This document shows positions 27,057 to 35,347 of a stretch of 64,000 bases of DNA, piece after piece. Below the pieces are notes generated by a model. It had not been told where the DNA came from. It saw only the letters and a list, made by a program, of their open reading frames with translations, and ran no database searches. The position numbers and the translations under genes were made by a program. Numbering within the stretch: position 1 is the stretch's first letter; every line of letters begins with the position of its first letter. Source of the DNA: AC-32 sp963754265 (GTDB lineage Bacteria > Actinomycetota > Thermoleophilia > Gaiellales > Gaiellaceae); assembly GCA_963754265.1 (NCBI GenBank), contig CAVWFB010000006.1, positions 1 to 64,000 of the forward strand, given 5' to 3'.

Positions 27057-27965
27057 TTAGAAGATCTTTGAGAGGTTGAGGAACGCCGGCCCGAGGATCA
27101 CGAGGAACATGGCCGGGAAGATGAACAGCACGGTCGGGAAGAGCATCTTGATCGGCGCCTTCATCGCCTTCTCTTCGGCGGCGGCCTGACGCTTGAGCCG
27201 GCTGTCGGTTGCCTGCACGCGCAGGATCCGGCCGAGGGAGATCCCGAGCTGGTCGGCCTGGATGATCGCCCGCACGAAGCTCGAGAGCTCCGGCGTGCCG
27301 GTGCGGTCTGAGAGCTTCTTGAGCGCGTCCTGGCGCGACTCGCCGATCCGGATCTCGCTCAGGGTGAGCGCGAACTCGTCGGCGAGCGGGCCTTCCATAT
27401 GCTCGGTCAGCTTCGAGATGGCGCCGTCGAAGCCCATTCCGGCCTCGACGCTAACGGCCATCAGATCGAGCGCGTCGGGCAGCTCGGCGCGAAGCCGGTC
27501 CTTGCGCGAGCGCGCCTTGGCCGAGACGGCGAAGTCGGGAGCGAGGAAGCCGATGCCGCCGAGGGCGATGGCGAAAAGCAAGACCCCGCCGGCGCCGGTC
27601 ACCGCGCCGCCGAAGAGCGCGCCGAGGAAGACGCCTCCGATCGCGAGCGCCGACTTGAACGCGAGGAAGGTCGTCGGCGAGATCGACCGTCCGAGCCCGG
27701 CCGCGAGCAGCCGGGCGCTGACGCCGTCGATCGACGTCTTGGGGTGGAGCTTCAGCGTCCAGCCGGCCAGCCGTTCTCCGGCCGGCGAGAGCACGCGCTG
27801 CCGGAACGGAGCCTGGCCGCTGCCGAGGCGGCTTCGGAAGCGCCCGTAGGTGGCCGCCCGCTGCACGGACACACGACGCTCGCGGGCCGGCAGCGTCACC
27901 GCGTCGCCGATGAAGTAGGCGGCGCCGGCGAGGCAGAGGACTCCGAGCACGATGAAGATGATCAC
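27057..27965 (-). CDS. tadC: Tad pilus inner-membrane platform protein TadC (T2SS-F family)
   Basis: A 302-residue protein with the type II secretion F domain in its C-terminal half (LPDALDLMAVSVEAGMGFDGAI, ISLGRILRVQA) and transmembrane helices near residues 1-20, 100-135 and 275-300. TadC pairs with TadB to form the membrane platform driven by the TadA ATPase during Flp pilus assembly. The start is GTG (VIIFIVLG), six bases after the tadB stop. The protein ends in a final hydrophobic helix and FLNLSKIF, as expected for the family. Confidence 0.88.
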   Translation of the reverse strand: MIIFIVLGVLCLAGAAYFIGDAVTLPARERRVSVQRAATYGRFRSRLGSGQAPFRQRVLSPAGERLAGWTLKLHPKTSIDGVSARLLAAGLGRSISPTTFLAFKSALAIGGVFLGALFGGAVTGAGGVLLFAIALGGIGFLAPDFAVSAKARSRKDRLRAELPDALDLMAVSVEAGMGFDGAISKLTEHMEGPLADEFALTLSEIRIGESRQDALKKLSDRTGTPELSSFVRAIIQADQLGISLGRILRVQATDSRLKRQAAAEEKAMKAPIKMLFPTVLFIFPAMFLVILGPAFLNLSKIF

Positions 27966-27971
27966 TGGCGA

Positions 27972-29843
27972 TTACCCCCGGAAGGAGACGAGTTTTCTCA
28001 GGATTAGGGAACCGAACGCCATCATCACCAGGCCGCCCATGATCATGTGGTGGCCCGTTGTGGTGCCGTAGAGCGGCGCCATGTACGACGGGTTCAGAAG
28101 CGTGATCGCGAAGGCGACGAAGAACGGCAGTCCGATCAGCACGTAGGCCGAGGCGCGTCCCATGGCGGTCAGCCCCTTGATCTTGCGGGCGAACTGCTGC
28201 CGCTGGCGGACGGTGTCGGCGACCATGTCGAACAGGCCCGCGAGGCTGCCTCCGACCTGGCGCTGGATCGTGACCGCGGTGATCACGAACGAGAAGTTCT
28301 TCGAGCCGATCCGCTCGGCCGTGTCGGCGAGCGCCTCGTCCATCGGGCGGCCCAGGCGGGTGTCGGAGACCACGCGGCCGAGCTCCTTGCTCGCCGGCTC
28401 CTGACCCTCGTCGACGATGGTCTGGATCCCCTGCTTGAAGCTGTGACCTGCCTTGAGCGAGGCGGCGAGGGTCACAAGCAGGTCGGGAAGCTGGTTCTCG
28501 AATGCGTTCATCCGCCGCTTGGCCTTGAACGAGACCCACATGTACGGCACCGCGGCGCCTACCCCGAGCGCGATCAGGATCCCGACCGAGGAGCGGCCCA
28601 TCAGCACCGCGAGGAAGGCGAAGACGAAGGCGGAGCCGAGCATGATGTAGGCGAACTCGACCGTGCGCAGCGGCACGTCCGCCCGCTCGAGCAGGCGCTG
28701 GAGCTTCATCCAGACACGCCGGTGCCCGAAGGCTTGCTCGGTCGCGCGGAAGAGGCCCGCGAATGCCGCCATGCGCTCGCCCTTCTTCTTCCGCCTCGAC
28801 TTGCGCGTCCCCTCGACGTGGGGGGCCAGGCGGGTCTTCACCCACGAGCCCTTGGCGGAGGTGAGCAGGAACCCACAGGCGGTCAGCACGAGGAAGGCGA
28901 CGAGCAGCGTCAGCAGGAGCCCGCCGAGAGGCGTGTAGAGCGGTGACGGAAGGCTTTCGCCGCCGCCGCTCGGCGCCTCGAAGTTGCCCGGGATCGTGAG
29001 GTCGGACGAGGCCGCACCCTCGGGCGGAAGCGACACGCGCAGGTGGAGCTTCTCGCCGGGTCGCGCGGCCGTGACGTACTCGATCCGCCAGGTGCGCTTC
29101 AGCTCCGCTGCGACCGAGGAGTAGACGCCGGAGAGCGCCTTGCTCGAGGCGGCCGAGTTGAAGGCGCCGCCGGTCTCCTTCGCGAGCTTCTGGAGCGGCT
29201 GCTTGGTCTTGTCGCTGGCGCCGATCGAGATCGGGTAGACCAGCGTGCCGGCCTTATGGGCACCGGCGATCGCCTGGTCGAGCGTCGTCTTGCTGGAGAC
29301 GTCCTGGCCGTCGGTGAGCAGGACGACGACCCGCGCCCGGCCCTGCTCCTTCGCGAGCAGGCTCGCCGAGAGCGCGACCGCGTCGTTCAGGGCCGTTCCG
29401 GACTTGGCGTCGACGGCCATCGTGCGCAGCGCGTCGTCAGCGTCGATCGTCGACGAGGCAAAGCGTGTGAGCTGCACCGCGTTGGAGCCGAAAACGACGA
29501 CCGCGACCCGGTCGGAGCCGGACTTCGCGGCCAGGAACTCCCTCGCGGCGGCCGTCGCGTCGTCGAGCTGCTTGCCCGCCATCGAGCGCGAGCGGTCGAC
29601 GGCGATCACGACGCTCTTCGAGGCGGACAGGTTCTGCGTGGTCAGGTCGACCACCGGGCGGCCGTTCTCGGTCATCGTGGGCGGCTGGTCCGAGGCGACG
29701 GGTGCCACCAGGGTCAGGCGGACCGTCGGGTACCCGCTCGGGTCGACGCGCCGGAGCGTCACGGACGCGCTCGCCGCCACGGGCGCCAGGAGGGCGACCG
29801 TGACGACGAGGAGCAGGAGGCGAATCAGCGGCAGGCGGCTCAC
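27972..29843 (-). CDS. tadB: VWA domain - TadB fusion (Tad platform protein)
   Basis: A 623-residue fusion. After a signal/anchor (RLPLIRLLLLVVTVALL) comes a von Willebrand A domain at ~residues 65-235 with MIDAS residues DRSRS, TALND and LTDGQD. A beta-rich segment follows, then a transmembrane helix near 325-350 and a full T2SS-F TadB domain (LPDLLVTLAASLKAGHSF, TVRQRQQFARKIKGL). The VWA part lies outside the cytoplasm if the first helix is a cleaved or anchoring signal, so it may bind a pilin or wall ligand. The GTG start overlaps the tadA stop (GTGA). The frame is continuous, so the fusion is not an assembly join. Confidence 0.85.
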   Translation of the reverse strand: MSRLPLIRLLLLVVTVALLAPVAASASVTLRRVDPSGYPTVRLTLVAPVASDQPPTMTENGRPVVDLTTQNLSASKSVVIAVDRSRSMAGKQLDDATAAAREFLAAKSGSDRVAVVVFGSNAVQLTRFASSTIDADDALRTMAVDAKSGTALNDAVALSASLLAKEQGRARVVVLLTDGQDVSSKTTLDQAIAGAHKAGTLVYPISIGASDKTKQPLQKLAKETGGAFNSAASSKALSGVYSSVAAELKRTWRIEYVTAARPGEKLHLRVSLPPEGAASSDLTIPGNFEAPSGGGESLPSPLYTPLGGLLLTLLVAFLVLTACGFLLTSAKGSWVKTRLAPHVEGTRKSRRKKKGERMAAFAGLFRATEQAFGHRRVWMKLQRLLERADVPLRTVEFAYIMLGSAFVFAFLAVLMGRSSVGILIALGVGAAVPYMWVSFKAKRRMNAFENQLPDLLVTLAASLKAGHSFKQGIQTIVDEGQEPASKELGRVVSDTRLGRPMDEALADTAERIGSKNFSFVITAVTIQRQVGGSLAGLFDMVADTVRQRQQFARKIKGLTAMGRASAYVLIGLPFFVAFAITLLNPSYMAPLYGTTTGHHMIMGGLVMMAFGSLILRKLVSFRG

Positions 29844-31294
29844 TCGAACCCGCCGTAGCTCGCGGCTGCGTAGTTCGGCCGGTACGAGGTGCCGTCGCTG
29901 AAGAAGTTCGGCGGCAGCGCGACGCCGTTTGCGGCCATCTTCTCGAGGAAGTGCGGCTTGAGGCCGGTGCACTCGAGCTCGGCGAGCAGCTGCACGGGCT
30001 TGCCCGGGCTTGCCGGGGCCGACTCCTCGTCCGGCGGCTTCGCGACGTAGACGTCCTGCAGGGTGATCACGTCGGACTCCATCCGCAGCACCTCGGTGAT
30101 GTGGGTGATCCGGCGCGAGCCGTCGACGAGGCGCGCGATCTGCACGAGCAGGTCGAAGGCGCTTGCGATCTGCTCGCGGATCGCCCGGTGAGGCAGCTCG
30201 ACGCCGGCGGTGAGCACCAGCGTCTCGAGGCGGGACAGCGCGTCGCGAGGGGTGTTCGCGTGGATCGTGGTCAGCGAGCCCTCGTGGCCCGTGTTCATCG
30301 CCTGGAGCATGTCCAGGGTCTCCGCGCCGCGGACCTCGCCGACGATGATCCGGTCGGGTCGCATACGCAGGGCGTTCCGGACGAGCTCGCGGATGCGAAT
30401 CTCGCCCTGGCCTTCGATGTTGGGCGGGCGCGACTCCAGCGTGATCACGTGGTCCTGCTGGAGCTGGAGCTCGGCCGCGTCCTCGATCGTGACGATGCGC
30501 TCGTCGTTCGGCACGAATGCCGAGAGGGCGTTCAAGGTCGTCGTCTTACCGGTGCCGGTACCGCCGGAGATGAGCATGTTCAGCTTCCCGCGCACGCACG
30601 CCGAGAGGAACGACGCTGCCTCCGGGGTGGTCGTCCCGAACGAGATCAGGTCGTCCATCGTGTACGGGTCACGCGAGAACTTCCGGATGGTGAGCGTCGG
30701 CCCGCGCAGCGAGAGCGGCGGGATGATCGCGTTGACGCGGCTCCCGTCAGGGAGGCGCGCGTCCACCATCGGCGAGGCCTCGTCCACTCGGCGTCCGACC
30801 TGCGAGACGATCTTGTCGATGATCCGGAGCAGGTGGGCGTTGTCGACGAAGGCCGCGTCGGCCTCCTCGATCTTGCCCCCGCGCTCGACGTAGACCCGGT
30901 CGTGCTTGTTGACCATGACCTCCGTCACGGAGTCGTCGCGGAGGAGCGGCTCGAGCGGCCCGTAGCCGAGGATGTCGTCGGTGATCTCCCGCGTGATCTG
31001 TCGTCGCTCCTCGCGGGTGAGCGGGGTGCGGTCGAGCGCGAGCTGCTCGGTGACGACGCGCAGCACCTTCTCGGCCAGGTCGTCCGTCGCGCCATCCTCG
31101 GACTTGCCGGCCGCGTAGAGCTGCGGGCCGAGCTTCGCGATGCAGGCGTGGTGGATCCGGCCCTTCAGGTCGCCGTAGGGGTCCGGCGGCCGCTCGGTGG
31201 GCTCCGGCGTCTGGCTGCCGAGCGCGTCGAGGGCCTCCGGCCCGTGGCCGTTGGTCGAGCCGTTCTGGCGGTGGAGTCGGTCGTGGAGCCCCAT
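29840..31294 (-). CDS. tadA: Tad pilus assembly ATPase TadA/CpaF
   Basis: A 484-residue cytoplasmic secretion ATPase. It has a disordered N-terminus and an N-domain with DDILGYGPLEPLLRDDSVTE. Walker A is GGTGTGKTTTLNAL near residue 245. ASP-box/His-box segments (RPDRIIVGEVRGAETLDML, GHEGSLTTIHAN) and the arginine-finger region follow. It powers Flp pilin polymerisation with TadB/TadC. The stop is embedded in GTGA with the tadB start, and the ATG shares a base with the tadZ stop (TAATG), showing tight coupling. Confidence 0.95.
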   Translation of the reverse strand: MGLHDRLHRQNGSTNGHGPEALDALGSQTPEPTERPPDPYGDLKGRIHHACIAKLGPQLYAAGKSEDGATDDLAEKVLRVVTEQLALDRTPLTREERRQITREITDDILGYGPLEPLLRDDSVTEVMVNKHDRVYVERGGKIEEADAAFVDNAHLLRIIDKIVSQVGRRVDEASPMVDARLPDGSRVNAIIPPLSLRGPTLTIRKFSRDPYTMDDLISFGTTTPEAASFLSACVRGKLNMLISGGTGTGKTTTLNALSAFVPNDERIVTIEDAAELQLQQDHVITLESRPPNIEGQGEIRIRELVRNALRMRPDRIIVGEVRGAETLDMLQAMNTGHEGSLTTIHANTPRDALSRLETLVLTAGVELPHRAIREQIASAFDLLVQIARLVDGSRRITHITEVLRMESDVITLQDVYVAKPPDEESAPASPGKPVQLLAELECTGLKPHFLEKMAANGVALPPNFFSDGTSYRPNYAAASYGGFE

Positions 31295-32505
31295 TAGGCC
31301 CTCGCCAGCGTCGCCATGAAGCTCTTCTTCTGCTTGGCAGCGGCCTGAGCCGCCACGAGCTCCTTCGCCATGGCGCGAACCGCCTTCGAGAACTCCGCCT
31401 TCGGGTCGGACATGACGGCGGGGTTGCCCCGGTTGACGGCAAGCGGCACGATCCGGTCGCTCGGGATCGAGAACGCGATCTCGCGCTCGAGCGCACCCTC
31501 GACCTCCTTCGGCTTCATCCCGACCTTGGAGTTGGCCCGGTTGAGCACGAGCTTGATCCGGTCGGGCGGGAAGGAGAGCAGCTCGAGGGTCTGGAGGCTG
31601 AGCCGCACGTTCTTCAGCGTCGGCACGTCCAGCCCGCAGATGAGCAGCAGCTCGTCGGTGCGGTCGAGCGTCGCCAGCATCGGCCCGTGGAAGAACGGCG
31701 AGGTGTCGACGACGATCACGTCGTACGACTCGCGCGCGACTTCCAGCAGCCGGGCCAGCTTGGCCTCCGTCACGAGCTCGGCGTCCTCGGGGCGCAGCGG
31801 CGCCGGAAGGACGTCCAGCCCGGAGGCGTGGCGGGTCGTGTAGCCGGCGAGCTTCTCCGAGTCGAGCTCGCCCGGAGCGGTGACGAGGTCGTAGATCGTC
31901 TTCTCCGGCTCGATCCCGAGCATGATCGCGGCGTCGCCGAACTGGAGGTCGAGGTCGAGCAGAAGCGCTCGCTTGCCCCAGTGCTTCGCCAGGGAGCTGC
32001 CCAGGTTCGTTGCCGTGACGGTCTTGCCCGTCCCGCCCTTCGGCGAGAAGACGGTCACCAGGCGACCGTGTCGCCGCTGGGTGCCCGTCAGCCGCTTGCC
32101 GACGTGGCCGGCCTTGCGGATCGCGAAGACGACGTTGTCGGTCAGCTGCGGCAACAGCAGCACGTCGGCGACGTCATGCTCGAGCGCCTCCTCGAGGAAG
32201 GCGGGGGAGCCGTTCGAGGCAAGCAGGATCATCGGCGCCCGCGTGTACTCGCGGATCGCCGCCAGCTCGTTCACCGGCAGCGTCGACGACCGCGTGGCGT
32301 GCAGGACGACCTGGAGGTGCCCGCCCGTGAGGGTCGGGGCGGCCTCGGCCACCTGGCCCGCCGAGCCGATCAGCTCGACCTCCGGGTGCGCCGCGAGGGC
32401 GTCCCGCAGATCCGGCAGCCCGTCGCAGTCGCCCGTGACGTAGATCCGGGCAGGCTCGCGACTCGTGCTCTGGCTCTGAGTGTCCATCTGGGTCTCGTCA
32501 GGCAT
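31294..32505 (-). CDS. tadZ: TadZ/CpaE-like localisation ATPase
   Basis: A 403-residue protein. Its N-terminal ~130 residues look like an atypical receiver domain (ARIYVTGDCDGLPDLRDAL ... PMILLASNGS). The C-terminal part is a MinD/ParA-type ATPase with the deviant Walker A SPKGGTGKTVTATNLG, DLDLQFGD and VVDTSPFF. CpaE/TadZ proteins position the Tad apparatus. It overlaps both neighbours by one base. Start ATG (MPDETQMDTQ) follows directly on the cpaB stop region. Confidence 0.9.
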   Translation of the reverse strand: MPDETQMDTQSQSTSREPARIYVTGDCDGLPDLRDALAAHPEVELIGSAGQVAEAAPTLTGGHLQVVLHATRSSTLPVNELAAIREYTRAPMILLASNGSPAFLEEALEHDVADVLLLPQLTDNVVFAIRKAGHVGKRLTGTQRRHGRLVTVFSPKGGTGKTVTATNLGSSLAKHWGKRALLLDLDLQFGDAAIMLGIEPEKTIYDLVTAPGELDSEKLAGYTTRHASGLDVLPAPLRPEDAELVTEAKLARLLEVARESYDVIVVDTSPFFHGPMLATLDRTDELLLICGLDVPTLKNVRLSLQTLELLSFPPDRIKLVLNRANSKVGMKPKEVEGALEREIAFSIPSDRIVPLAVNRGNPAVMSDPKAEFSKAVRAMAKELVAAQAAAKQKKSFMATLARA

Positions 32506-33317
32506 TACTGGCCACCTCCGAAGGAGCCGGAGTAGCGCCGAAGCTGCGCTCCTCCGAGGCCGTCGCGCAGGACGGTGTCGAGTGTGGTGACGCTCTCCGG
32601 GCTATCGGCCGCGTGGAGAACTGGGCGGAGCTGGAGCGACCAACCGACGCCGTTACCGCCGCCTTGGCCACCAGTCTGGGTCATCACGAACAGGAGCTTC
32701 TGGGCCTGCTGGTCGGTGACGGCGAGCATGACCGAGAAGTTGTCCTGCAACCCGCTCGTCAGCTTCGTGCCAACAGGCGGGCCGTTCGGCGCCTTCAGCA
32801 CCTTCAGGTCGCGGAGGACGACGCGGCTCGCGAAGAACGTGTCTCCGGAGGAGCCGCCCGCCTTCTTGTACTTGAAGGTGGCGACCATGTCGACGCGGTC
32901 GCCGTCGTGCAGCGTGCCGGCGAGCGTCTGGTTGACGTCGCCCGAAACCTGGAAGGCGCGCAGGTTGCCCTTGAGGTCGGCGCGAATGCCGCGCTCGGCC
33001 ACCGGGCTGAAGCGCCGCATCGTCACCTGCTCGCCCTCGAGGGTCGGCTTGGTGGCGACGAGGCTGGAGATCTGGTCGGCGCTGGAGATCGCGCCGGGAA
33101 CGACGCTTCGCCGAGGAACCTCGAGCGGAGAGAGCATGTGCGAGGCGTCTGCCCCAGACGTTCCCTCCGGGATGTCCTTCTTGGCAACGAGCACCGTCAC
33201 GTGGTCCTCGCCGCGCTGGACGTGCCGCTTGTAGCTGGTCACGTAGAAGCTCGTGAGCAGAGCGGCCACAGCCGCGAGAGCGACCGCGATCATGATGTTT
33301 CTAGCTCGATATGCCAT
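32505..33317 (-). CDS. cpaB: Flp pilus assembly protein CpaB (RcpC), SAF domain
   Basis: A 270-residue protein. It has an N-terminal anchor helix (NIMIAVALAAVAALLTSFY) and then a SAF domain (VTVLVAKKDIPEGTSGADAS). The RcpC/CpaB domain follows, with GNLRAFQVSGDVNQTLAGTLHDGDRVDMVATF. It is thought to act at or outside the membrane in Tad pilus assembly. It ends in a Gly-rich tail overlapping the tadZ start. The gap of 48 bases to tadG contains a direct repeat of GTCGGTTGCTCAGTCGAT (33336-33374 region). Confidence 0.88.
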   Translation of the reverse strand: MAYRARNIMIAVALAAVAALLTSFYVTSYKRHVQRGEDHVTVLVAKKDIPEGTSGADASHMLSPLEVPRRSVVPGAISSADQISSLVATKPTLEGEQVTMRRFSPVAERGIRADLKGNLRAFQVSGDVNQTLAGTLHDGDRVDMVATFKYKKAGGSSGDTFFASRVVLRDLKVLKAPNGPPVGTKLTSGLQDNFSVMLAVTDQQAQKLLFVMTQTGGQGGGNGVGWSLQLRPVLHAADSPESVTTLDTVLRDGLGGAQLRRYSGSFGGGQ

Positions 33318-33365
33318 GGCTCTGTGTCTTCCTTTGGTCGGTTGCTCAGTCGATAGGTCGGTTGC

Positions 33366-34291
33366 TCAGTCGATTAACTTGACGACCCGTGCTCCGAGGT
33401 CGGGATTGCTCCCGTCGCCGGCGACGCTCTCGATCCCGTCCCAGATCACCTGGGTGAAGTAGCCCGTGATCGAGCCGTTGCTGCCGCTGGCGTCGAAGCC
33501 GGTCAGGTGGAATCCGACCCAGCCGACGACGTGGTAGGTCGCGTTGGCACCGCTGCCCACGATCACGTCGTAGACGGGGAAGAGCAGATTCGTGTTGAGG
33601 CGGGCCGTGAGCGCGTCCGTCGACGGGCTTGGAGTTCCACTTCGCGCCGGGATCCGAGAGATACGAGCCGATCGGGCAGGTAGCCCGAGTAGCCCTTCAG
33701 GATCCAGTCGCCGAGCGTCTGCGGGCCCGTCCCGCCGTGGCTGCCGTCGACGTTCAGCAGGTCGAAGGCGCCGGGCGCGCCGGTCTTGCCCAGCGGAAGG
33801 GTGGTCGGGTTGCCAGTGCCGAAGCACGGGCAGCTGACCGTCCCCTTCAGCTTCGGGTGCTTGAGGTTGACGCCGATCGGCGCGATGTACTGCGCCTGCT
33901 GCATCAGGCTCGCCCGCGCGGTCGCATGGGCGCCCACGGTCACCGAGTTGACGCCGAAGAGCTTCGTGAAGACGCCCGGGGCGGGCCGGGTCAGGTGAAC
34001 GGTGATGGTGTCGTTCACGCCCAGGCTGCTGTTGGAGATCGTGATCCCGGAGCCGTTGACGCCGCCGCCGTTCTTGTCGCCGTACTGGACTGCGAGGGTG
34101 GACGCGTTGCCCGGGTTGTACGGCAGGCTCTGCGCGCCGGCCAGGGCGGCAGCGTCCGCGGTCGACTGGACGGCGCGGTCGGCCCGGTACCACGAGCCGA
34201 CGTCGAGCACGAGTGCCGCCATCCCGAGCAGCACCACCAGGAAGACGAGCGTCAGCACGGTCGCCTGGCCTTTGTCGCTTCGAGTTCTCAT
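33366..34291 (-). CDS. tadG: TadG-like pilus assembly protein (TadE/G family), two apparent frameshifts
   Basis: It starts with MRTRSDKGQATVLTLVF, the prepilin-like TadG N-terminus with one hydrophobic helix (VLTLVFLVVLLGMAALVLD), and SADAAALAGAQS, the conserved Flp/TadG motif. The reading continues to about 33660 (GYSGYLP). It then needs one shift to read GSYLSDPGAKWNSKP and a second near 33625 to read STDALTARLNTNLLFPVYDV through to the stop. The two shifts compensate, and the reconstructed ~308-residue protein is sensible, which suggests base-call indels rather than decay. The protein is anchored in the membrane with an extracytoplasmic beta-rich domain. ATG overlaps the tadE stop (ATGA). 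Confidence 0.72.
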
Positions 34292-34692
34292 TCCACACGC
34301 TCCGTAGTCGTGCTGGACAGGCGCCCGCTCTTCACGACCATGCCGAGGAGGCTGATCGAGTACGGGTAGGTCGCCGTGACGGTCACGTCGGCGCTCGGCT
34401 GCCACGTGGAGGTGACGGTCACGGCCAGGTCGCTCTGCTTGAGGTTCGCGGCGGAAGACCGCACGGCCGAGACCGCCCCGCCCGCGGGATTCGCGAGCTG
34501 CCGGTCGACGGCGGCTTTCCGAGCCCCGGCGCGCGTGGCGTCGGTCAGCGTGACGTAATTGTTGAAGACGATTCCGAACTGGATTACCGCGAAGAGCAGC
34601 AACGCGAGGATCGGCAGGGCCAGCGCGAATTCGGTCAGCGACTGACCTCGCTCGGATCGAAGATTGATTGTGCGGCGCTCGGTGTGCTTCAC
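34288..34692 (-). CDS. tadE: TadE-like minor pseudopilin
   Basis: A 134-residue protein with the TadE signature GQSLTEFALALPILALLLF at residues ~16-35, i.e. a prepilin-type cleavage region plus hydrophobic helix, and a short beta-rich C-terminal part. TadE/TadF-like pseudopilins are processed by a prepilin peptidase and take part in Flp pilus assembly. No prepilin peptidase gene is in the window. It is coupled to tadG through a four-base overlap. Confidence 0.87.
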   Translation of the reverse strand: MKHTERRTINLRSERGQSLTEFALALPILALLLFAVIQFGIVFNNYVTLTDATRAGARKAAVDRQLANPAGGAVSAVRSSAANLKQSDLAVTVTSTWQPSADVTVTATYPYSISLLGMVVKSGRLSSTTTERVE

Positions 34693-34724
34693 GGGAGTTC
34701 TTTCCTGTTGCGTTTTGAAGGAGT

Positions 34725-34748
34725 GGGCCCCTTCCGTGGAAGGGGCCC
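34725..34748 (-). promoter_or_regulatory. Stem-loop between pilin and tadE (possible attenuator)
   Basis: An 11-bp perfect stem (GGGCCCCTTCC with GGAAGGGGCCC) lies 25 bases downstream of the pilin stop and before tadE. Without a T-run it is more likely a partial terminator or mRNA-stabilising hairpin. Such a hairpin would let pilin be made in excess of the assembly proteins. Confidence 0.5.
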
Positions 34749-34772
34749 CTACCGGAGAAAAGCGGTGGTTCG

Positions 34773-34961
34773 TTAGCCGGGCAGAATGCCCGCGACGTTC
34801 TCGATCGCAGCGCGAACGTTGTCGGAGAGGAGCGTGATGGCACCGATCACGGCGAGCGTGATCACGGCGAGAACCACGCCGTACTCCGCCATCGTCTGTC
34901 CCTCCTCACGCCTGCGCAGCGAATCTGCGGCGGTCTGCACGAAGGTGAAAAGCCTCAGCAT
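34773..34961 (-). CDS. flp: Flp/Fap-type major pilin
   Basis: A 62-residue pilin precursor. A basic leader (SLRRREEG) is followed by the Flp motif QTMAEYGVVLAVITLAVIGAI, with the Glu-Tyr pair expected at +5/+6 of the mature pilin, and a short C-terminal part (LSDNVRAAIENVAGILPG). Cleavage after the Gly before QTMAEY is predicted. The ATG at 34961 is chosen because GGGAGGTG lies about seven bases upstream; an upstream ATG at 34994 lacks this. It is the first gene of the leftward Tad operon. Confidence 0.93.
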   Translation of the reverse strand: MLRLFTFVQTAADSLRRREEGQTMAEYGVVLAVITLAVIGAITLLSDNVRAAIENVAGILPG

Positions 34962-35347
34962 CTGATTCACCTCCCTTCTCTCATCGATGCGCACGCCGGG
35001 GCGCGCGAATTTCTCACGGGGAAGCCCGGAAGGAGGTCGTGCGTGCGGATTGGGAAGAGCTTGTTGCTGGTGCGGGCGATGCGCATGGTCACGCGGGGGA
35101 GACCTCCGGGGGTGTTTCGGCGTGGCCGCGCCGCCTATGGCTCAACTGCGGCGATCATCGATCCGAAAGGCCCGCGAAGTGATCCCTCGCAAGGGTGATC
35201 TCACGCAGACATCCCTAATTCGGGGGAGGGCGGGCCGGCCCGGTGGCTCGATAGTCCCCCCAAGTCCGTATGGCCCGCGGATGCCAATAGAGATCCGCGC
35301 CGACGTGGCGGCCCACCGGCGCCCAAGACGAACGGGAGCACAAGGCA
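34962..35347. other. Non-coding divergent spacer between the Tad operon and the peptidase gene
   Basis: 386 bases. It must hold the pilin promoter (leftward) and the promoter of the rightward peptidase gene. Near 35221-35275 it is very G/C-rich, with runs of G and a CCCCCC run. I looked for c-di-GMP and c-di-AMP riboswitch cores and saw none. An open frame across it on the plus strand continues out of frame through the peptidase gene and is taken as a shadow. Confidence 0.6.

Noticed and set aside
34962..35347. c-di-GMP or c-di-AMP riboswitch before the wall peptidase
   Set aside because: None of the conserved core phrases of either class could be found by eye.
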